Shown: one piece after another, positions 16,733 through 26,188 of the stretch
How the letters are laid out: each line of letters begins with the position of its first letter
Position numbering within the stretch: the first letter of the stretch is position 1
Assembly (NCBI RefSeq): GCF_029350945.1
Contig: NZ_JARKMS010000001.1
Span: 462,313 to 526,312 of the forward strand
Direction of reading: 5' to 3'
Source of the DNA: Maribacter huludaoensis
Lineage (GTDB): Bacteria > Bacteroidota > Bacteroidia > Flavobacteriales > Flavobacteriaceae
DNA length: 64,000 bases
Program-made: the position numbers and the translations under genes
The notes under the pieces: model-generated
What the model was told of the DNA's origin: nothing
Seen by the model: only the letters and a program-made list of their open reading frames with translations
Database searches by the model: none

Positions 16733-17632
16733 ATGAAACATTGTATACGTTATTTACCACTTTTTTTCCTTGTAATATCTTGTTCAGAGGTAAAAAATGA
16801 AGAACAAAAAAATCTAGAAGAAACATATGAATGGGAAGAATTAATAGATAAGGATTTAACTCAGTGGGATACTTATTTAAGTTACCAACATCAACCAGGT
16901 TATGATGGTTCTGTACCCTTAGATGAAAATGGTGAAGAAATTGCCCCAATTGGGTTGAACAATAAAGATTATACGGTTTTTTCAACCTTACAAGAGGGTG
17001 AAGAAACCATTATCAAGAATACGGGAGAATATTATGGTTGCCTGATAACTAAAAAGGAGTATAAGAATTATCACTTTCAATTGAAGTACAAGTGGGGAGA
17101 TAAAAAATGGGCTTACCGAAAGGATCTGTTGAAGGATTCCGGAATATTATATCACTCCGTAGGACCTATGGCTGTTGAGTACTGGCGTTCATGGATGCTT
17201 TCTCAAGAATTTCAGATTATGGAAGGGCATACAGGAGATTTTTGGAGTCAAGCTAATTCTGCTATGGACATTAGGGCATACAAACCAGAATCTGTTTTAG
17301 ATCCATTGGCACATGAATCACAAGAGTATTTACCTATTGGTATGGGTAGTCAATACAACAATTATTGTTTACGAAGTGGTAATTATGAAAAACCCCATGA
17401 TGAATGGAATACGCTAGATCTAATATGTTACGAAGGCAAAAGCCTGCATATTGTAAACGGAGAGGTGGTCATGATTTTAAAAGATTCAAGATACATAGGT
17501 GAAAACGGTAAAGAAATACCATTGATCCAAGGAAAAATTCAATTACAGAGTGAAGCTGCAGAGGTATTTTTTAAGGACATCAAAATAAGGCAGATAGATT
17601 CGCTAACACAGCAGCAAAAGGCACTTTTTTAA
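16733..17632 (+). CDS. DUF1080 (3-keto-disaccharide hydrolase-like) lipoprotein
   Basis: A 299-residue lipoprotein: signal ending VISC (Cys17). The mature part starts with WEELIDKDLTQWDTYLSY, the opening of the DUF1080 jelly-roll domain, continues with YGCLITKKEYKNYHFQLKYKWGDKKWA, LKDSGILYHSVGP, and ends GKIQLQSEAAEVFFKDIKIRQID, the family's closing motif. DUF1080 domains are related to concanavalin-like lectin/glucanase folds; some cleave 3-keto-glycosides. Here it heads an operon with GH16, so it may bind or cleave red-algal oligosaccharides at the cell surface. Catalytic activity on these is inference. Confidence 0.85.
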   Translation: MKHCIRYLPLFFLVISCSEVKNEEQKNLEETYEWEELIDKDLTQWDTYLSYQHQPGYDGSVPLDENGEEIAPIGLNNKDYTVFSTLQEGEETIIKNTGEYYGCLITKKEYKNYHFQLKYKWGDKKWAYRKDLLKDSGILYHSVGPMAVEYWRSWMLSQEFQIMEGHTGDFWSQANSAMDIRAYKPESVLDPLAHESQEYLPIGMGSQYNNYCLRSGNYEKPHDEWNTLDLICYEGKSLHIVNGEVVMILKDSRYIGENGKEIPLIQGKIQLQSEAAEVFFKDIKIRQIDSLTQQQKALF

Positions 17633-17661
17633 AACAAATCAAACAATTAATATAGCATCAT

Positions 17662-18660
17662 ATGAAATTCAACGTATTTCTAATTTTAAGTATTATTAGT
17701 GCATTTATTGCATGTTCATCAAGTTCTAGTGATGAAGAGGAAATGGTAAAAGATCCGGAAAACCCAGAACAAGTAGTGGAAAATGAAGAAGACAATGTTG
17801 ATGAAATTGAACCTTTTGAACTTTCTGATCTAGACCCTGAGCTACCTTCTTTCGTGTCTGTTGTAGATGAAACACCAGAAGGAATGGAGTGGGTTAAAGT
17901 AGAGGCCATGTCAGATGAGTTTGATACGTGGAACGAGGACAAGTGGTTCAATTCATTTTGGAATTACGGTAACACCCCGGTTTCTATGCGTAGTGAAAAC
18001 TCTAGCGTGGTAGATGGCAAATTAAACATACAGGCCACTTTAGATGAGAACAGTTCTCAATGGTTTCAAACGGCAAGGGTACATTCCAAAACCAAAATAA
18101 GTTATCCTATGTATACAGAGTGTAGTATGAAAACTTCCAGTATTTCGGCGTTCAATACATTTTGGTTAAACAATGGGGATATCAATGATAGGGACGAGAT
18201 AGATATTGTGGAAAGCAACGCAAACCCTACTCCTGAGTGTAGTGATCAATCTACCAAACCAAGTAACTATCCATGGACGCCATGGGATTTTCCTACCCAA
18301 ATGAACTCACAGTATTTTATTGCTAAAAGTGGTGTTACAGAAAGGCATGAAGATAATTTTGATACTAGAATGTTATCGGATGCCAATCCTAATAAAGGAA
18401 AAACTTGGGACGAAACCTACCATATTGTTGGTGCTTGGTGGAAAGATGCCAGAACGGTTCAGTTTTATTTAAATGGAGAGCCAGCAGGTGTTGTTACTAC
18501 TAACCAAGATTTCACAAGAGAATTAGAGTTGATATTTGATCTTTGGACATCTGAAGAGTGTTATTTAGGAGGTTTACCTCAAAAGGAAGAGTTAAATGAC
18601 AATTCTAAAAATACCATGCGTGTAGATTGGGTACGTACTTGGAAACTTGAATCAAAGTAG
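17662..18660 (+). CDS. GH16 family endo-galactanase lipoprotein (agarase/porphyranase-like)
   Basis: A 332-residue lipoprotein with signal ending FIAC (Cys18), then an acidic linker (residues 23-60, mostly Glu/Asp) and a GH16 domain from about residue 75. The signature RDEIDIVES supplies nucleophile Glu179, Asp181 and acid/base Glu184. GTDs such as SFWNYGNTP, TFWLNNGDIN and YHIVGAWWKDARTVQFYLNGE follow the beta-agarase and beta-porphyranase pattern. With a GH117 gene nearby, an endo-acting enzyme on agar or porphyran is most likely, but the two substrates cannot be told apart by eye. It starts 29 bases after the DUF1080 stop and ends at a terminator. Confidence 0.85.
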   Translation: MKFNVFLILSIISAFIACSSSSSDEEEMVKDPENPEQVVENEEDNVDEIEPFELSDLDPELPSFVSVVDETPEGMEWVKVEAMSDEFDTWNEDKWFNSFWNYGNTPVSMRSENSSVVDGKLNIQATLDENSSQWFQTARVHSKTKISYPMYTECSMKTSSISAFNTFWLNNGDINDRDEIDIVESNANPTPECSDQSTKPSNYPWTPWDFPTQMNSQYFIAKSGVTERHEDNFDTRMLSDANPNKGKTWDETYHIVGAWWKDARTVQFYLNGEPAGVVTTNQDFTRELELIFDLWTSEECYLGGLPQKEELNDNSKNTMRVDWVRTWKLESK

Positions 18661-18727
18661 TAATACATCAATTATTCACGTAGCATTAAAAGATGAAATA
18701 AAGAAGCAGTTTGTTAGTTTAAAACGG

Positions 18728-18759
18728 AAAGGGGGCATGGTATTTACCATGCCTCTTTC
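18728..18759 (+). terminator. Intrinsic terminator of the DUF1080-GH16 operon
   Basis: AAAGGGGGCATGGT-ATTT-ACCATGCCTCTTT followed by a broken T-rich stretch. A long stem, so good for termination although the T tract is weak. Confidence 0.7.
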
Positions 18760-19062
18760 TATTTAAATACTTTTAAGTAATATAGGTTCTTTAATTAATA
18801 CTATAATATAACCTCAGGTATTTAATTGCATTTCTAATGTAAGCCTAAAAAAAAGTTGTGCAATTAGAAAATGAAGAAAGTATTATAATGTATTGCCTAT
18901 GTGTTTTATGACAGCCAAGCATAAACATCTAATGGGAGCTAAACTTAAAATTTTAGTCTAAGGAGGTGCCGTTAAGATATTTTGCACGTTTCTTTAAATT
19001 TTGCTTTTGGCAATCTTGTCTTTTTCCCTGGTAATGTACCCCACATGAATAGTAAATAAATT
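18760..19062. other. Intergenic between convergent PUL genes
   Basis: 303 bases without a gene between the GH16 and GH117 genes, which converge. It contains TAAGGAGGTG at about 18959, a strong Shine-Dalgarno-like string with no start codon nearby. Nothing else is seen. Confidence 0.5.
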
Positions 19063-19099
19063 AAAAAGGACAGTAGCTTTTTATGGCATACCGTCCTTA
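19063..19099 (-). terminator. Intrinsic terminator of the GH117 gene
   Basis: On the minus strand AAGGACGGTA and TACTGTCCTT form a stem with one G-U pair, followed by TTTAATTT. It lies 24 bases beyond the GH117 stop codon. Confidence 0.75.
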
Positions 19100-19122
19100 T
19101 CAAAACAAACTCAACTATTGTT

Positions 19123-20340
19123 TTACTCGCCTTTGGCCCTATGTTGGGTCTTTCTTTCAGAAGTAAAGCTCATAATGCTTTGGTAGTCCCAGCTGTTGTA
19201 TATATGAGAAAGTCCCCAACGTAGTATTTCGGTAGGTTCTTTTTCATTGTCAGCAGATCTGTTTAGACCAATGGCATGCGCACTAACTCCTGGAATAACG
19301 GACATTATTTCAAAATTAATACCGTCTGGTGCCCATTGAATAGTGTTTTTCTCTGGTCCATCCGTAGTAATTAAAGCTGCTACACCGCCATTGTAAGGCC
19401 AAACACATATTTCGTGGCCACTATTACTAATTGGGTTGTAAGGAGACTTTATATATGGTCCTTCAGGTTTATCCGCTATGGCAAGCCCATGGCGTATCTG
19501 TCTACCGCCAAATGTAATTTCCTCACCCATTTGTTCACCTTTGTAGTACAGATAAAACTTACCATTAAGAGGAATAATACAAGGATCATGAACCTTATGG
19601 CTATCAAAGTCACCTTTTCGCTCTACCGCAAATCTATCTTGTTCTTCACCTTTCCATATACCATTATCGGCAGGGCTCAGGATAGGCTCTTTGCTCTTTG
19701 TCCAAGGACCGTCCGGAGAGTTGGACCAAGCTAGGCCAATTTGGTTTTTTACACGAACCGTGTAAGGAGATTTAACCGTTTGGTAGCTCAAATAATATTT
19801 GTCTCCATGTTTCATGATCTCTACGGTAAAAACAGATCGGTCATCATATGCTCCCGCTTTTCCTCTAGGAACGGCCAAACCTTCTTCTTTCCAAGTTTCA
19901 CCGTCTTCTGAAGTTGCATACCAAATGTCACAACGGTCCCATGGAAATACCTTGTCGTTTTCAACGTCGCCACCAAACCCTTGTGTTGGCCCGGTACTTT
20001 TTGAGTACCATACATAGTATTTTCCATTTTCCTTTATAACGGCACTAGGATCTCTACGCACAACACCTTCTTCATATGCCAAGTCACCTTTTAGAGGTTT
20101 TAAATCTGAAAATTGAATAAACCATTCATTGCCCAGGTCTACGGGCCATTTTAAAGCTCTTTTAGAAGCGGCGCTTAAGTGGTTTATATCTGTAATGCCC
20201 AAATGGTCTATCTGTTCTTGGGTTATGCCTAAAGAGTCTAATATTTTTTGATCATAGGTTGTATCCTGAGCTTGGCATTGAAAGATAAACAGTGCAAAAA
20301 ATAGAAAGGAATATAAGGTTGTTTTGGTTTTACTGATCAT
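19123..20340 (-). CDS. GH117 alpha-1,3-(3,6-anhydro)-L-galactosidase-like enzyme
   Basis: A 405-residue exported protein (signal ending CQAQ near residue 25). The N-terminal helices carry SAASKR (residues 56-61), matching the SxAxxR dimer motif of GH117. The five-bladed propeller follows: Asp97 in RRDPSAV, Asp252 in HDPCIIP and Glu310 in GHEICVWPY sit where I recall the catalytic residues of characterised Zobellia members. GH117 releases 3,6-anhydro-L-galactose from the non-reducing end of neoagaro-oligosaccharides in the periplasm. It marks the substrate of this PUL as an agar-type red-algal galactan. Transcribed alone, divergent from the regulator. Confidence 0.9.
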   Translation of the reverse strand: MISKTKTTLYSFLFFALFIFQCQAQDTTYDQKILDSLGITQEQIDHLGITDINHLSAASKRALKWPVDLGNEWFIQFSDLKPLKGDLAYEEGVVRRDPSAVIKENGKYYVWYSKSTGPTQGFGGDVENDKVFPWDRCDIWYATSEDGETWKEEGLAVPRGKAGAYDDRSVFTVEIMKHGDKYYLSYQTVKSPYTVRVKNQIGLAWSNSPDGPWTKSKEPILSPADNGIWKGEEQDRFAVERKGDFDSHKVHDPCIIPLNGKFYLYYKGEQMGEEITFGGRQIRHGLAIADKPEGPYIKSPYNPISNSGHEICVWPYNGGVAALITTDGPEKNTIQWAPDGINFEIMSVIPGVSAHAIGLNRSADNEKEPTEILRWGLSHIYNSWDYQSIMSFTSERKTQHRAKGE

Positions 20341-20864
20341 TGTATTTGTTGTTTAATTTATACGAATTTTATTAAAGCTTTCATCTAGGCTTACTACTAT
20401 TAGTTAAATATTGGTTACACATTCTAAAAGGATAATTGCGCTTAGCAACTTTTAATATGTTGGATTGAACCGAACAAATTTTTTGTTAAAATTTTTTAAT
20501 GCAGTTTTTAATATTTCTAGTCTGTCTATGTCATTTTTTGGGTTCCAACGAAAATGGTCGTCACTTTACTTAGTCTCAACTTTAGCATTTTAATGCGTCT
20601 ATTGTGATTTGCAAAAAGTAATGATTACATAATGGATTACTAATTATGCCATCATTATATTGACAAATATTAACTATATGTGGCTAAAAACTCCGATTTA
20701 TTAATGAATAAAAACTGAACATTCTTAAAAACAGCCCTACTTTACATGAATTTAAGCTGAGCAAATACTATATTGATTTTCAGAGCTGCACTTTGTTATA
20801 TGTTCAGTACAAATTTCAACAGTGTTTAGTTTTTTAAAATTGTTCAGTTAATATTAATCATGAT
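20341..20864. promoter_or_regulatory. Divergent control region of GH117 and the PUL regulator
   Basis: 524 bases, no gene. It holds motif site 3 (20707-20721) on the plus strand and two shorter matches of its core on the minus strand: TGTTCAGTAC at 20801-20810 and TGTTCAGTTA at 20841-20850. The latter sits just before the regulator start at 20865, which suggests autoregulation. No clear -33/-7 pair. Confidence 0.55.
20707..20721 (+). promoter_or_regulatory. PUL motif site 3
   Basis: Exact copy of AATAAAAACTGAACA, 144 bases before the regulator start codon. The same 15-mer occurs exactly at 16552. Confidence 0.55.
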
Positions 20865-22448
20865 ATGAAGACACGTATAGCGTTTCAAAAAATTGCCAGT
20901 ATAGTGGTACTTCTATGTTGTTTTTCCGTAACCTCCCAGCAACCTTATGGTACCAACGAATATATAGAAAAGGCAAACCAGCTTACGGCTAAAAATTTGG
21001 ATAGCGCCATCTATTATCTAAAAAAGGGTATTGTTCATTATTCAATAGAAAAGGATACGATCAATTTAATCAATAGCATGTGCCAATTGTCCGGTTTGTA
21101 TGACAATGTATTGGATTACGGCAAGTCTTATGATGGGTATTGGGAGGCATTGATATTAGCCGATGAATCTAATGATGATATTTCCAAAGCACGCATCTAT
21201 CAAGAACTGGGTTGGTTATATACCGCCTATAGAAAGGAAGAAGAATCTTTACGGTACTTTAATATGTCGTTGGAACTTAAGAAGAAACTAGTTGAGGAGA
21301 AAAAGATAAGTAGGGACTATTTGGTAAGTAACTACTTTGCCATAGTAAACTGCTACAGGGTAAATCATAATTATGTAATGGCAAAAACATATTTGGATAG
21401 TTGTGAACTGTCATTAAAAAAGATCAGTCCAAATAAAAAATCATATTACGTAGAAACGGAAAAAGGGTATTTTGATGCTGTAGCAGGTAATTATGAAAAA
21501 GCATTGAGTAAACTGAACGAGACCAAGCTATTTTTTGAAGAGAAAAACCCTTCATATTTAACGGTGGTTCATTTCTTAATGGGAGAGGTATATAGGTTTA
21601 GGGGAGAATACGATCAGGCTATAAAAAATTACAAAGAATCGCTGAGGTTTTCAGAAATGTATAACAAGCATTTGGGCTACAAACTGTTCAATTATGAAGA
21701 GCTATCTAAGTTATATTATGATCAGAACAATTTTAAGGAAGCCTATTTTTATAAGGACAAAGCACAAGCATTAAATGAAAGCATATTTGGGAGAAAAAGT
21801 ATAAACCACAAGCATTTATTTGAAATAAAAGATAGATATAGACTTCAAAAAGAGAAAGAAAAGGCACTACTAAAAGAGATAAAAATAGAGAAGCTAGAAG
21901 ATCAGAAAAGAATTGGTTTTTTACAAAATATCTTAATGGGCGTGGTAGTGATTTTTATGTTTTTGTACGGTGTTCTGTTTTTTAGAAATCTTAGGAGGAA
22001 ACATAAACTTGAAAAACAAAAGACCAATGAGGTAATGATGCTTAAAAATAGAGAGCTAACGGCATCTGCCCTTCAGTTAATCGAAAAAGAAGAATTCATT
22101 TCTAAATTAAAACAGAATATCTCTAAGAGTGATGCTGTAGATACAAAGGCCATTCATAATATGCTGAAGGGCTTTCAAAACACCCCAGGTGGTAACTGGA
22201 AAGAATTTGAAGCCAGGTTCACCTCTATTAACGAAAGTTTTTATGAGAAGATCAGGGCTAAATATCCAAATTTGGGCCAAACCGATTTAAAATTGTGCGC
22301 CTTGGTAAAGCTAGGGTTTTCCAGTAAAGAAATGTCGTCTTTGTTGGGTATTACCATTGAAAGTGTACATACATCAAGATATAGACTTCGTAAAAAGCTA
22401 AATCTGCAAAAAGGTGAAAACCTTATAGATTTTATGGCTACCATTTAA
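20865..22448 (+). CDS. PUL regulator: TPR sensor, membrane span and C-terminal HTH (LuxR-type)
   Basis: A 527-residue protein. A signal-like hydrophobic N-terminus (residues 1-25) is followed by several tetratricopeptide-like helices (such as AVAGNYEKALSKLNETKLFF and GEYDQAIKNYKESLRFSEMY), then one transmembrane helix near 350-370 (ILMGVVVIFMFLYGVLFF), a coiled coil, and a C-terminal helix-turn-helix (DLKLCALVKLGFSSKEMSSL, then SRYRLRKKLNL). This layout is common in flavobacterial PULs: a periplasmic TPR sensor fused to a cytoplasmic LuxR-type DNA-binding end, without a kinase. It probably senses an oligosaccharide and controls the SusC, GH16 and GH117 units. Ligand unknown. Confidence 0.85.
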   Translation: MKTRIAFQKIASIVVLLCCFSVTSQQPYGTNEYIEKANQLTAKNLDSAIYYLKKGIVHYSIEKDTINLINSMCQLSGLYDNVLDYGKSYDGYWEALILADESNDDISKARIYQELGWLYTAYRKEEESLRYFNMSLELKKKLVEEKKISRDYLVSNYFAIVNCYRVNHNYVMAKTYLDSCELSLKKISPNKKSYYVETEKGYFDAVAGNYEKALSKLNETKLFFEEKNPSYLTVVHFLMGEVYRFRGEYDQAIKNYKESLRFSEMYNKHLGYKLFNYEELSKLYYDQNNFKEAYFYKDKAQALNESIFGRKSINHKHLFEIKDRYRLQKEKEKALLKEIKIEKLEDQKRIGFLQNILMGVVVIFMFLYGVLFFRNLRRKHKLEKQKTNEVMMLKNRELTASALQLIEKEEFISKLKQNISKSDAVDTKAIHNMLKGFQNTPGGNWKEFEARFTSINESFYEKIRAKYPNLGQTDLKLCALVKLGFSSKEMSSLLGITIESVHTSRYRLRKKLNLQKGENLIDFMATI

Positions 22449-22771
22449 TTATTGTTGAATTTCCTTTTAAGCAATTACTGTGTCAAGTTCAAGGCTTATA
22501 ACATGAACAAATGTGTATCAATAAACCAAACTTCAGTCTTGGATATGCAAGTATAAATGATTGTCATTTAGTATGATTACGAAATTTGGTACGTATAATG
22601 CCAGACGGTAGTTTCATATGGTAAGTTAAAAGTAGTATTCACTAAGATTTAGTTGTTTTGCCCGCTCACCGTAAACAATAATAGGGCAGAAAGAAGTTTT
22701 TACGTGCAACCGTATTGCTGTTGGTTTTTCTAAAACCGTACCTATAATGACGAGACTAAACATTGGCAAAT
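22449..22771. other. Intergenic
   Basis: 323 bases between the convergent regulator and SGBP genes. No coding frame, repeat or promoter stands out. It ends at the terminator 22772-22804. Confidence 0.5.
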
Positions 22772-22804
22772 AAAAAGGGCAGCCTATTTTAGGCTGCCCT
22801 TTTG
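22772..22804 (-). terminator. Terminator of the susCD-SGBP operon
   Basis: AAAAGGGCAGCCTA and TAGGCTGCCCTTTT form a 14-bp stem, with T on the minus strand. It can also act on the plus strand. Confidence 0.9.
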
Positions 22805-22840
22805 TAATATTAAATACACCAGTTATGGCGTAGGCTATAA

Positions 22841-24439
22841 TTATGGCCTAACGGGAACTTCAGCCAAGAAAAAGTCATCTAAATAGAAGACAAGATTATT
22901 GTCATGAAATTCGTTGTACCCTCTTATAAACCATGAGATATCTCTACCGGCACCTGCTGTGAATATTTGCTTTTGGTAGATCCATTTGCCTGTAGGCATA
23001 TCAGAAGTAAATGTAGTTGGTATTAAACCTGGTCCGCCCCAGTCATCTGCATAAAGTTGAATATCTGCAGATTGTGTTCCGGTCGGTAGGTTGGATATAT
23101 CACTTTCAACATATAACCAATAGCCAAATTCATATGTTTTACCAGTTTCTATGGTAAAAGTAATTGGGTTTCCTCCAGACTCAGGTCTAATGATCATACC
23201 ACCATTAGGTCTTAAATTAACTTTAAGGCTTTGCGATCCTGTATGGGTATTCAATAGGTCCATGCTTATATCGAATCCATCCCAAGGTGCTCCCCATCCT
23301 TGATAAATATAATTACTAACATTTGTAGTTTCAAAACCGTAATCATATGAAGAAGTAGTATAAAGGTTGTCTAGAGCGTCAAATTCTGTTAATAGCGCAT
23401 CTGTAATAGCTTCAGACTCTACTTCATCAACCGTTCTTAAAGCTCCTGGAGTATAACTTACAAAAACTTGGTCATCATTATAAAGCTGTTCACCATCTAG
23501 TTCTAGAATAACAATAGTAGCTTCATCTTTATCTAAGGTTGCAGAAACAACCGTAGGATTAAGCACAATAGGATTCATTTCATCTCTATTGTTTTCTATT
23601 CTAACTGTAAAATCACCGGCATTAATAGAAGTACCGTCTATTTCTCTACTAAACTCTAGGGTAACCTTGTCATTTCTTTCTGCCACTCTATCCAAAGTAA
23701 CGGGCGCAGTAGAAGGAATCACTTTTATTACCTTCTCAAAAGAAAGGGTATCTGCATCCGTTGGTCTAAACCTAGAAGCAATATATTCAATATCCCAAGA
23801 TCCTAATCTATTGAATCTCATATCAACGGCAGAGTCGTCGTTAATGGTTATGGAATTTGGCTTACCGCCATCGGAAGCCCATGATACATTTTGAGGCTCT
23901 CCTATAGCCGTATAAGATAAACGGATAGAGTTACTGGCTTCCAATTCGTTTTCAGCACCATCTGCCAAGTTGATTTCAGCACCGGTAGAGCCATCAGGGT
24001 TTATTCTAAATGCTTTAAGTACCGATTGTATAGAATCAATGACGGTTACTACAATAGTGGTATCCAACTGTCTAGAGTCAATAGGTGCTGTACTATCATC
24101 ATTGGGGTATACATTACCCTTGAATGTTTGGTTCAACACCACATCATAAACGCCTGCTTTATTGAATATCGCCTTAACGACTTTTTCAGAAGACGTTGTT
24201 CCACTTTCCCCAACAATACGGGCATTGCTAGGTAAGGTCCATGTTCTAGATTCTACACCACGTGAAATGTCTCCAAAATCAATGTCTCCACCAACAATTA
24301 CTTTGTTTTCAAAGTCCATTTCAGAGGTGACGATAATTCTGTGGTTAGGGTCATTTAAATTTAGCTCTTCTTGCTTTTCACAACTTACTAGAAGTAAGGT
24401 GAAAACAAAAAGTATACTTAAAAACTTACATTTTTTCAT
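22841..24439 (-). CDS. Surface glycan-binding lipoprotein (SusE/F position)
   Basis: A 532-residue lipoprotein with LLVSC (Cys20) followed by EKQEEL. The N-terminal half contains PKD- and Ig-like strands (WTLPSNARIVGESGTT, KAGVYDVVLNQTFKG), a middle domain resembles bacterial Ig-like modules (VTLEFSREIDGTSINAGDFTV), and the C-terminal 180 residues form a carbohydrate-binding jelly roll (WGAPWDGFDISMDLLNTHTG through IYQKQIFTAGAGRDISWFI). It follows SusD with 11 bases between, so it is the SGBP of this PUL. Binding of galactan is inferred from the neighbours. Confidence 0.85.
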   Translation of the reverse strand: MKKCKFLSILFVFTLLLVSCEKQEELNLNDPNHRIIVTSEMDFENKVIVGGDIDFGDISRGVESRTWTLPSNARIVGESGTTSSEKVVKAIFNKAGVYDVVLNQTFKGNVYPNDDSTAPIDSRQLDTTIVVTVIDSIQSVLKAFRINPDGSTGAEINLADGAENELEASNSIRLSYTAIGEPQNVSWASDGGKPNSITINDDSAVDMRFNRLGSWDIEYIASRFRPTDADTLSFEKVIKVIPSTAPVTLDRVAERNDKVTLEFSREIDGTSINAGDFTVRIENNRDEMNPIVLNPTVVSATLDKDEATIVILELDGEQLYNDDQVFVSYTPGALRTVDEVESEAITDALLTEFDALDNLYTTSSYDYGFETTNVSNYIYQGWGAPWDGFDISMDLLNTHTGSQSLKVNLRPNGGMIIRPESGGNPITFTIETGKTYEFGYWLYVESDISNLPTGTQSADIQLYADDWGGPGLIPTTFTSDMPTGKWIYQKQIFTAGAGRDISWFIRGYNEFHDNNLVFYLDDFFLAEVPVRP

Positions 24440-24450
24440 ATCTAGTAATT

Positions 24451-26178
24451 TTAGTTGTTAAAGTTTGGATTGTTTAATACCTCAGCTGAAGGAATTGGGA
24501 AATAGTTGTGCTCTTCAGGTTTGTAGTTTTGAGATGATTGACTAAAATCTGGCCTTACCCTTCCTGAAATAAATAAAGGAGCTACACCTTGTCCCGAAAT
24601 GTCTAGGTTTTCTTCTCTCCAAATTTCATCGGCACGTAAATCATCAAAAACTTCTTTTACGATACCCCAACGCACCAAATCTTTATAACGATGTCCTTCA
24701 AAACATAACTCAATGGCTCTTTCCACACGTTGAATATGTGTTAAAACAGTTTGCGCGTTAGCGGTAACCATTGGTTGATCGCCATGAACTTGTTTACTAA
24801 CATGAAGCTGTGGAAACATACCACCGTTCATATCCATATATTGCTGTAAAGTAACAACACCGGCTCTACTTCTTACCATATCAACATATCTAATAGCCGT
24901 TGCAAAATCACCGTTGGCATTGATTACGGCTTCTGCATACATTAATAAAACATCGGCATAACGAATATGTCTAAAATTGATACCGCTACGGCCACGTACC
25001 GGCTCACCGTCCATATGATACCAGTTAGAGTGTTTTTTCACATACGCACTTTGTCCACCGCCCCAGGTAGCTTTTGCTTCTGAAAAAGGTGCTAGGTACC
25101 AATCTCCTTCACCGTTTCTAGGAGCAATGGTATAGTTCATTCTACGAGACTCTAGGTTACCGTCATTAATTGAATTATTAGGGTCAACTTCGTCGTTTAC
25201 CAACATTTCATGAAGGTTATAAGAAGCCAATACGGTATTAAAAGCACCGTACTGTATATGACCAACTTCTGTACTTAGTGTGGTAGATTCTGCACCTGCT
25301 CCACCGGTAGTGGTGTCATCTTCTGCAAAACCACTATTTCCAGGATTTAAATCAAAAGAGTAGTTGACCTCAAAAATAGATTCATCGTTAAACTCATTAA
25401 AATGTGTAAAGTTATCTTCAATGTTTCTGGTTAAACTATAGATACCTGAATCTATGACCTCTTTGAATAGACTAGCAGCTTGCGGCCATTGTTCATCATA
25501 AAGATATACTTTGCCTAAAAGTGAAGTGGCAGCGCCCCAAGTAGCTCTACCTGCCGCGGTACTTTCCCAGGTTTCAGGTAAATTGCTCATTGCAAATTCC
25601 AAATCTGGAATAATAATTTGTGCGTTCACTTCAGCCGTAGAAGATAGTTCTTTACTTAACTCTTCTAGAGATTGTGCCACCTCATCATGAATCATTGCAC
25701 CACCATAGGTATGTACAAGCTGAAAGTAAAAGAATGCTCTTAAAAAGCGGGCTTGAGCTTCTATTTCAGTTTTGGTCGACTCGTCTAAAATGTCCTCTTC
25801 AACTGTTTTTAGTTGGGTAAGTATTGTATTTGCCCTAAAAATACCAACATATAGCTCTTGCCATTTTTCCGATAAGTGATTTTGACCGTTGGTATAGGTT
25901 AAATTTCTAAACGGAAACGGTCTATACCAAGGTTCTGTACCAGCTAAATCTGACATTACAAACTCCTGTACCAATTCAGAGCCACTAACAGAACGGTATT
26001 GTAACGCACCATATACTGATGTAAGTGCAGAATTAAAATGGCTCTCTGATTTCCAAAAGCTAGCTTCTGTAAGCGCATTTGGATTTGGTTCGTCTAAAAA
26101 TGTGTTTTCGTTACAACTAACACCCACTAGCGTAAGAAGAACAAAACTTTTTACAATTATTTTTTTTATTGATTTCAT
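24451..26178 (-). CDS. RagB/SusD family nutrient-binding lipoprotein
   Basis: A 575-residue lipoprotein (Cys22 in GVSCNEN). It has the SusD N-terminal pattern FLDEPNPNALTEASFWKSESHFNSALTSVYGAL, the TPR-like helices with ARFLRAFFYFQLVHTYGG, and the C-terminal QRVERAIELCFEGHRYKDLVRWG with the ending EHNYFPIPSAEVLNNPN. SusD caps the SusC channel and presents oligosaccharides. The start is 11 bases after the susC stop and the SGBP follows directly, so the three are one operon. Confidence 0.95.
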   Translation of the reverse strand: MKSIKKIIVKSFVLLTLVGVSCNENTFLDEPNPNALTEASFWKSESHFNSALTSVYGALQYRSVSGSELVQEFVMSDLAGTEPWYRPFPFRNLTYTNGQNHLSEKWQELYVGIFRANTILTQLKTVEEDILDESTKTEIEAQARFLRAFFYFQLVHTYGGAMIHDEVAQSLEELSKELSSTAEVNAQIIIPDLEFAMSNLPETWESTAAGRATWGAATSLLGKVYLYDEQWPQAASLFKEVIDSGIYSLTRNIEDNFTHFNEFNDESIFEVNYSFDLNPGNSGFAEDDTTTGGAGAESTTLSTEVGHIQYGAFNTVLASYNLHEMLVNDEVDPNNSINDGNLESRRMNYTIAPRNGEGDWYLAPFSEAKATWGGGQSAYVKKHSNWYHMDGEPVRGRSGINFRHIRYADVLLMYAEAVINANGDFATAIRYVDMVRSRAGVVTLQQYMDMNGGMFPQLHVSKQVHGDQPMVTANAQTVLTHIQRVERAIELCFEGHRYKDLVRWGIVKEVFDDLRADEIWREENLDISGQGVAPLFISGRVRPDFSQSSQNYKPEEHNYFPIPSAEVLNNPNFNN

Positions 26179-26188
26179 AGTTTTTTTT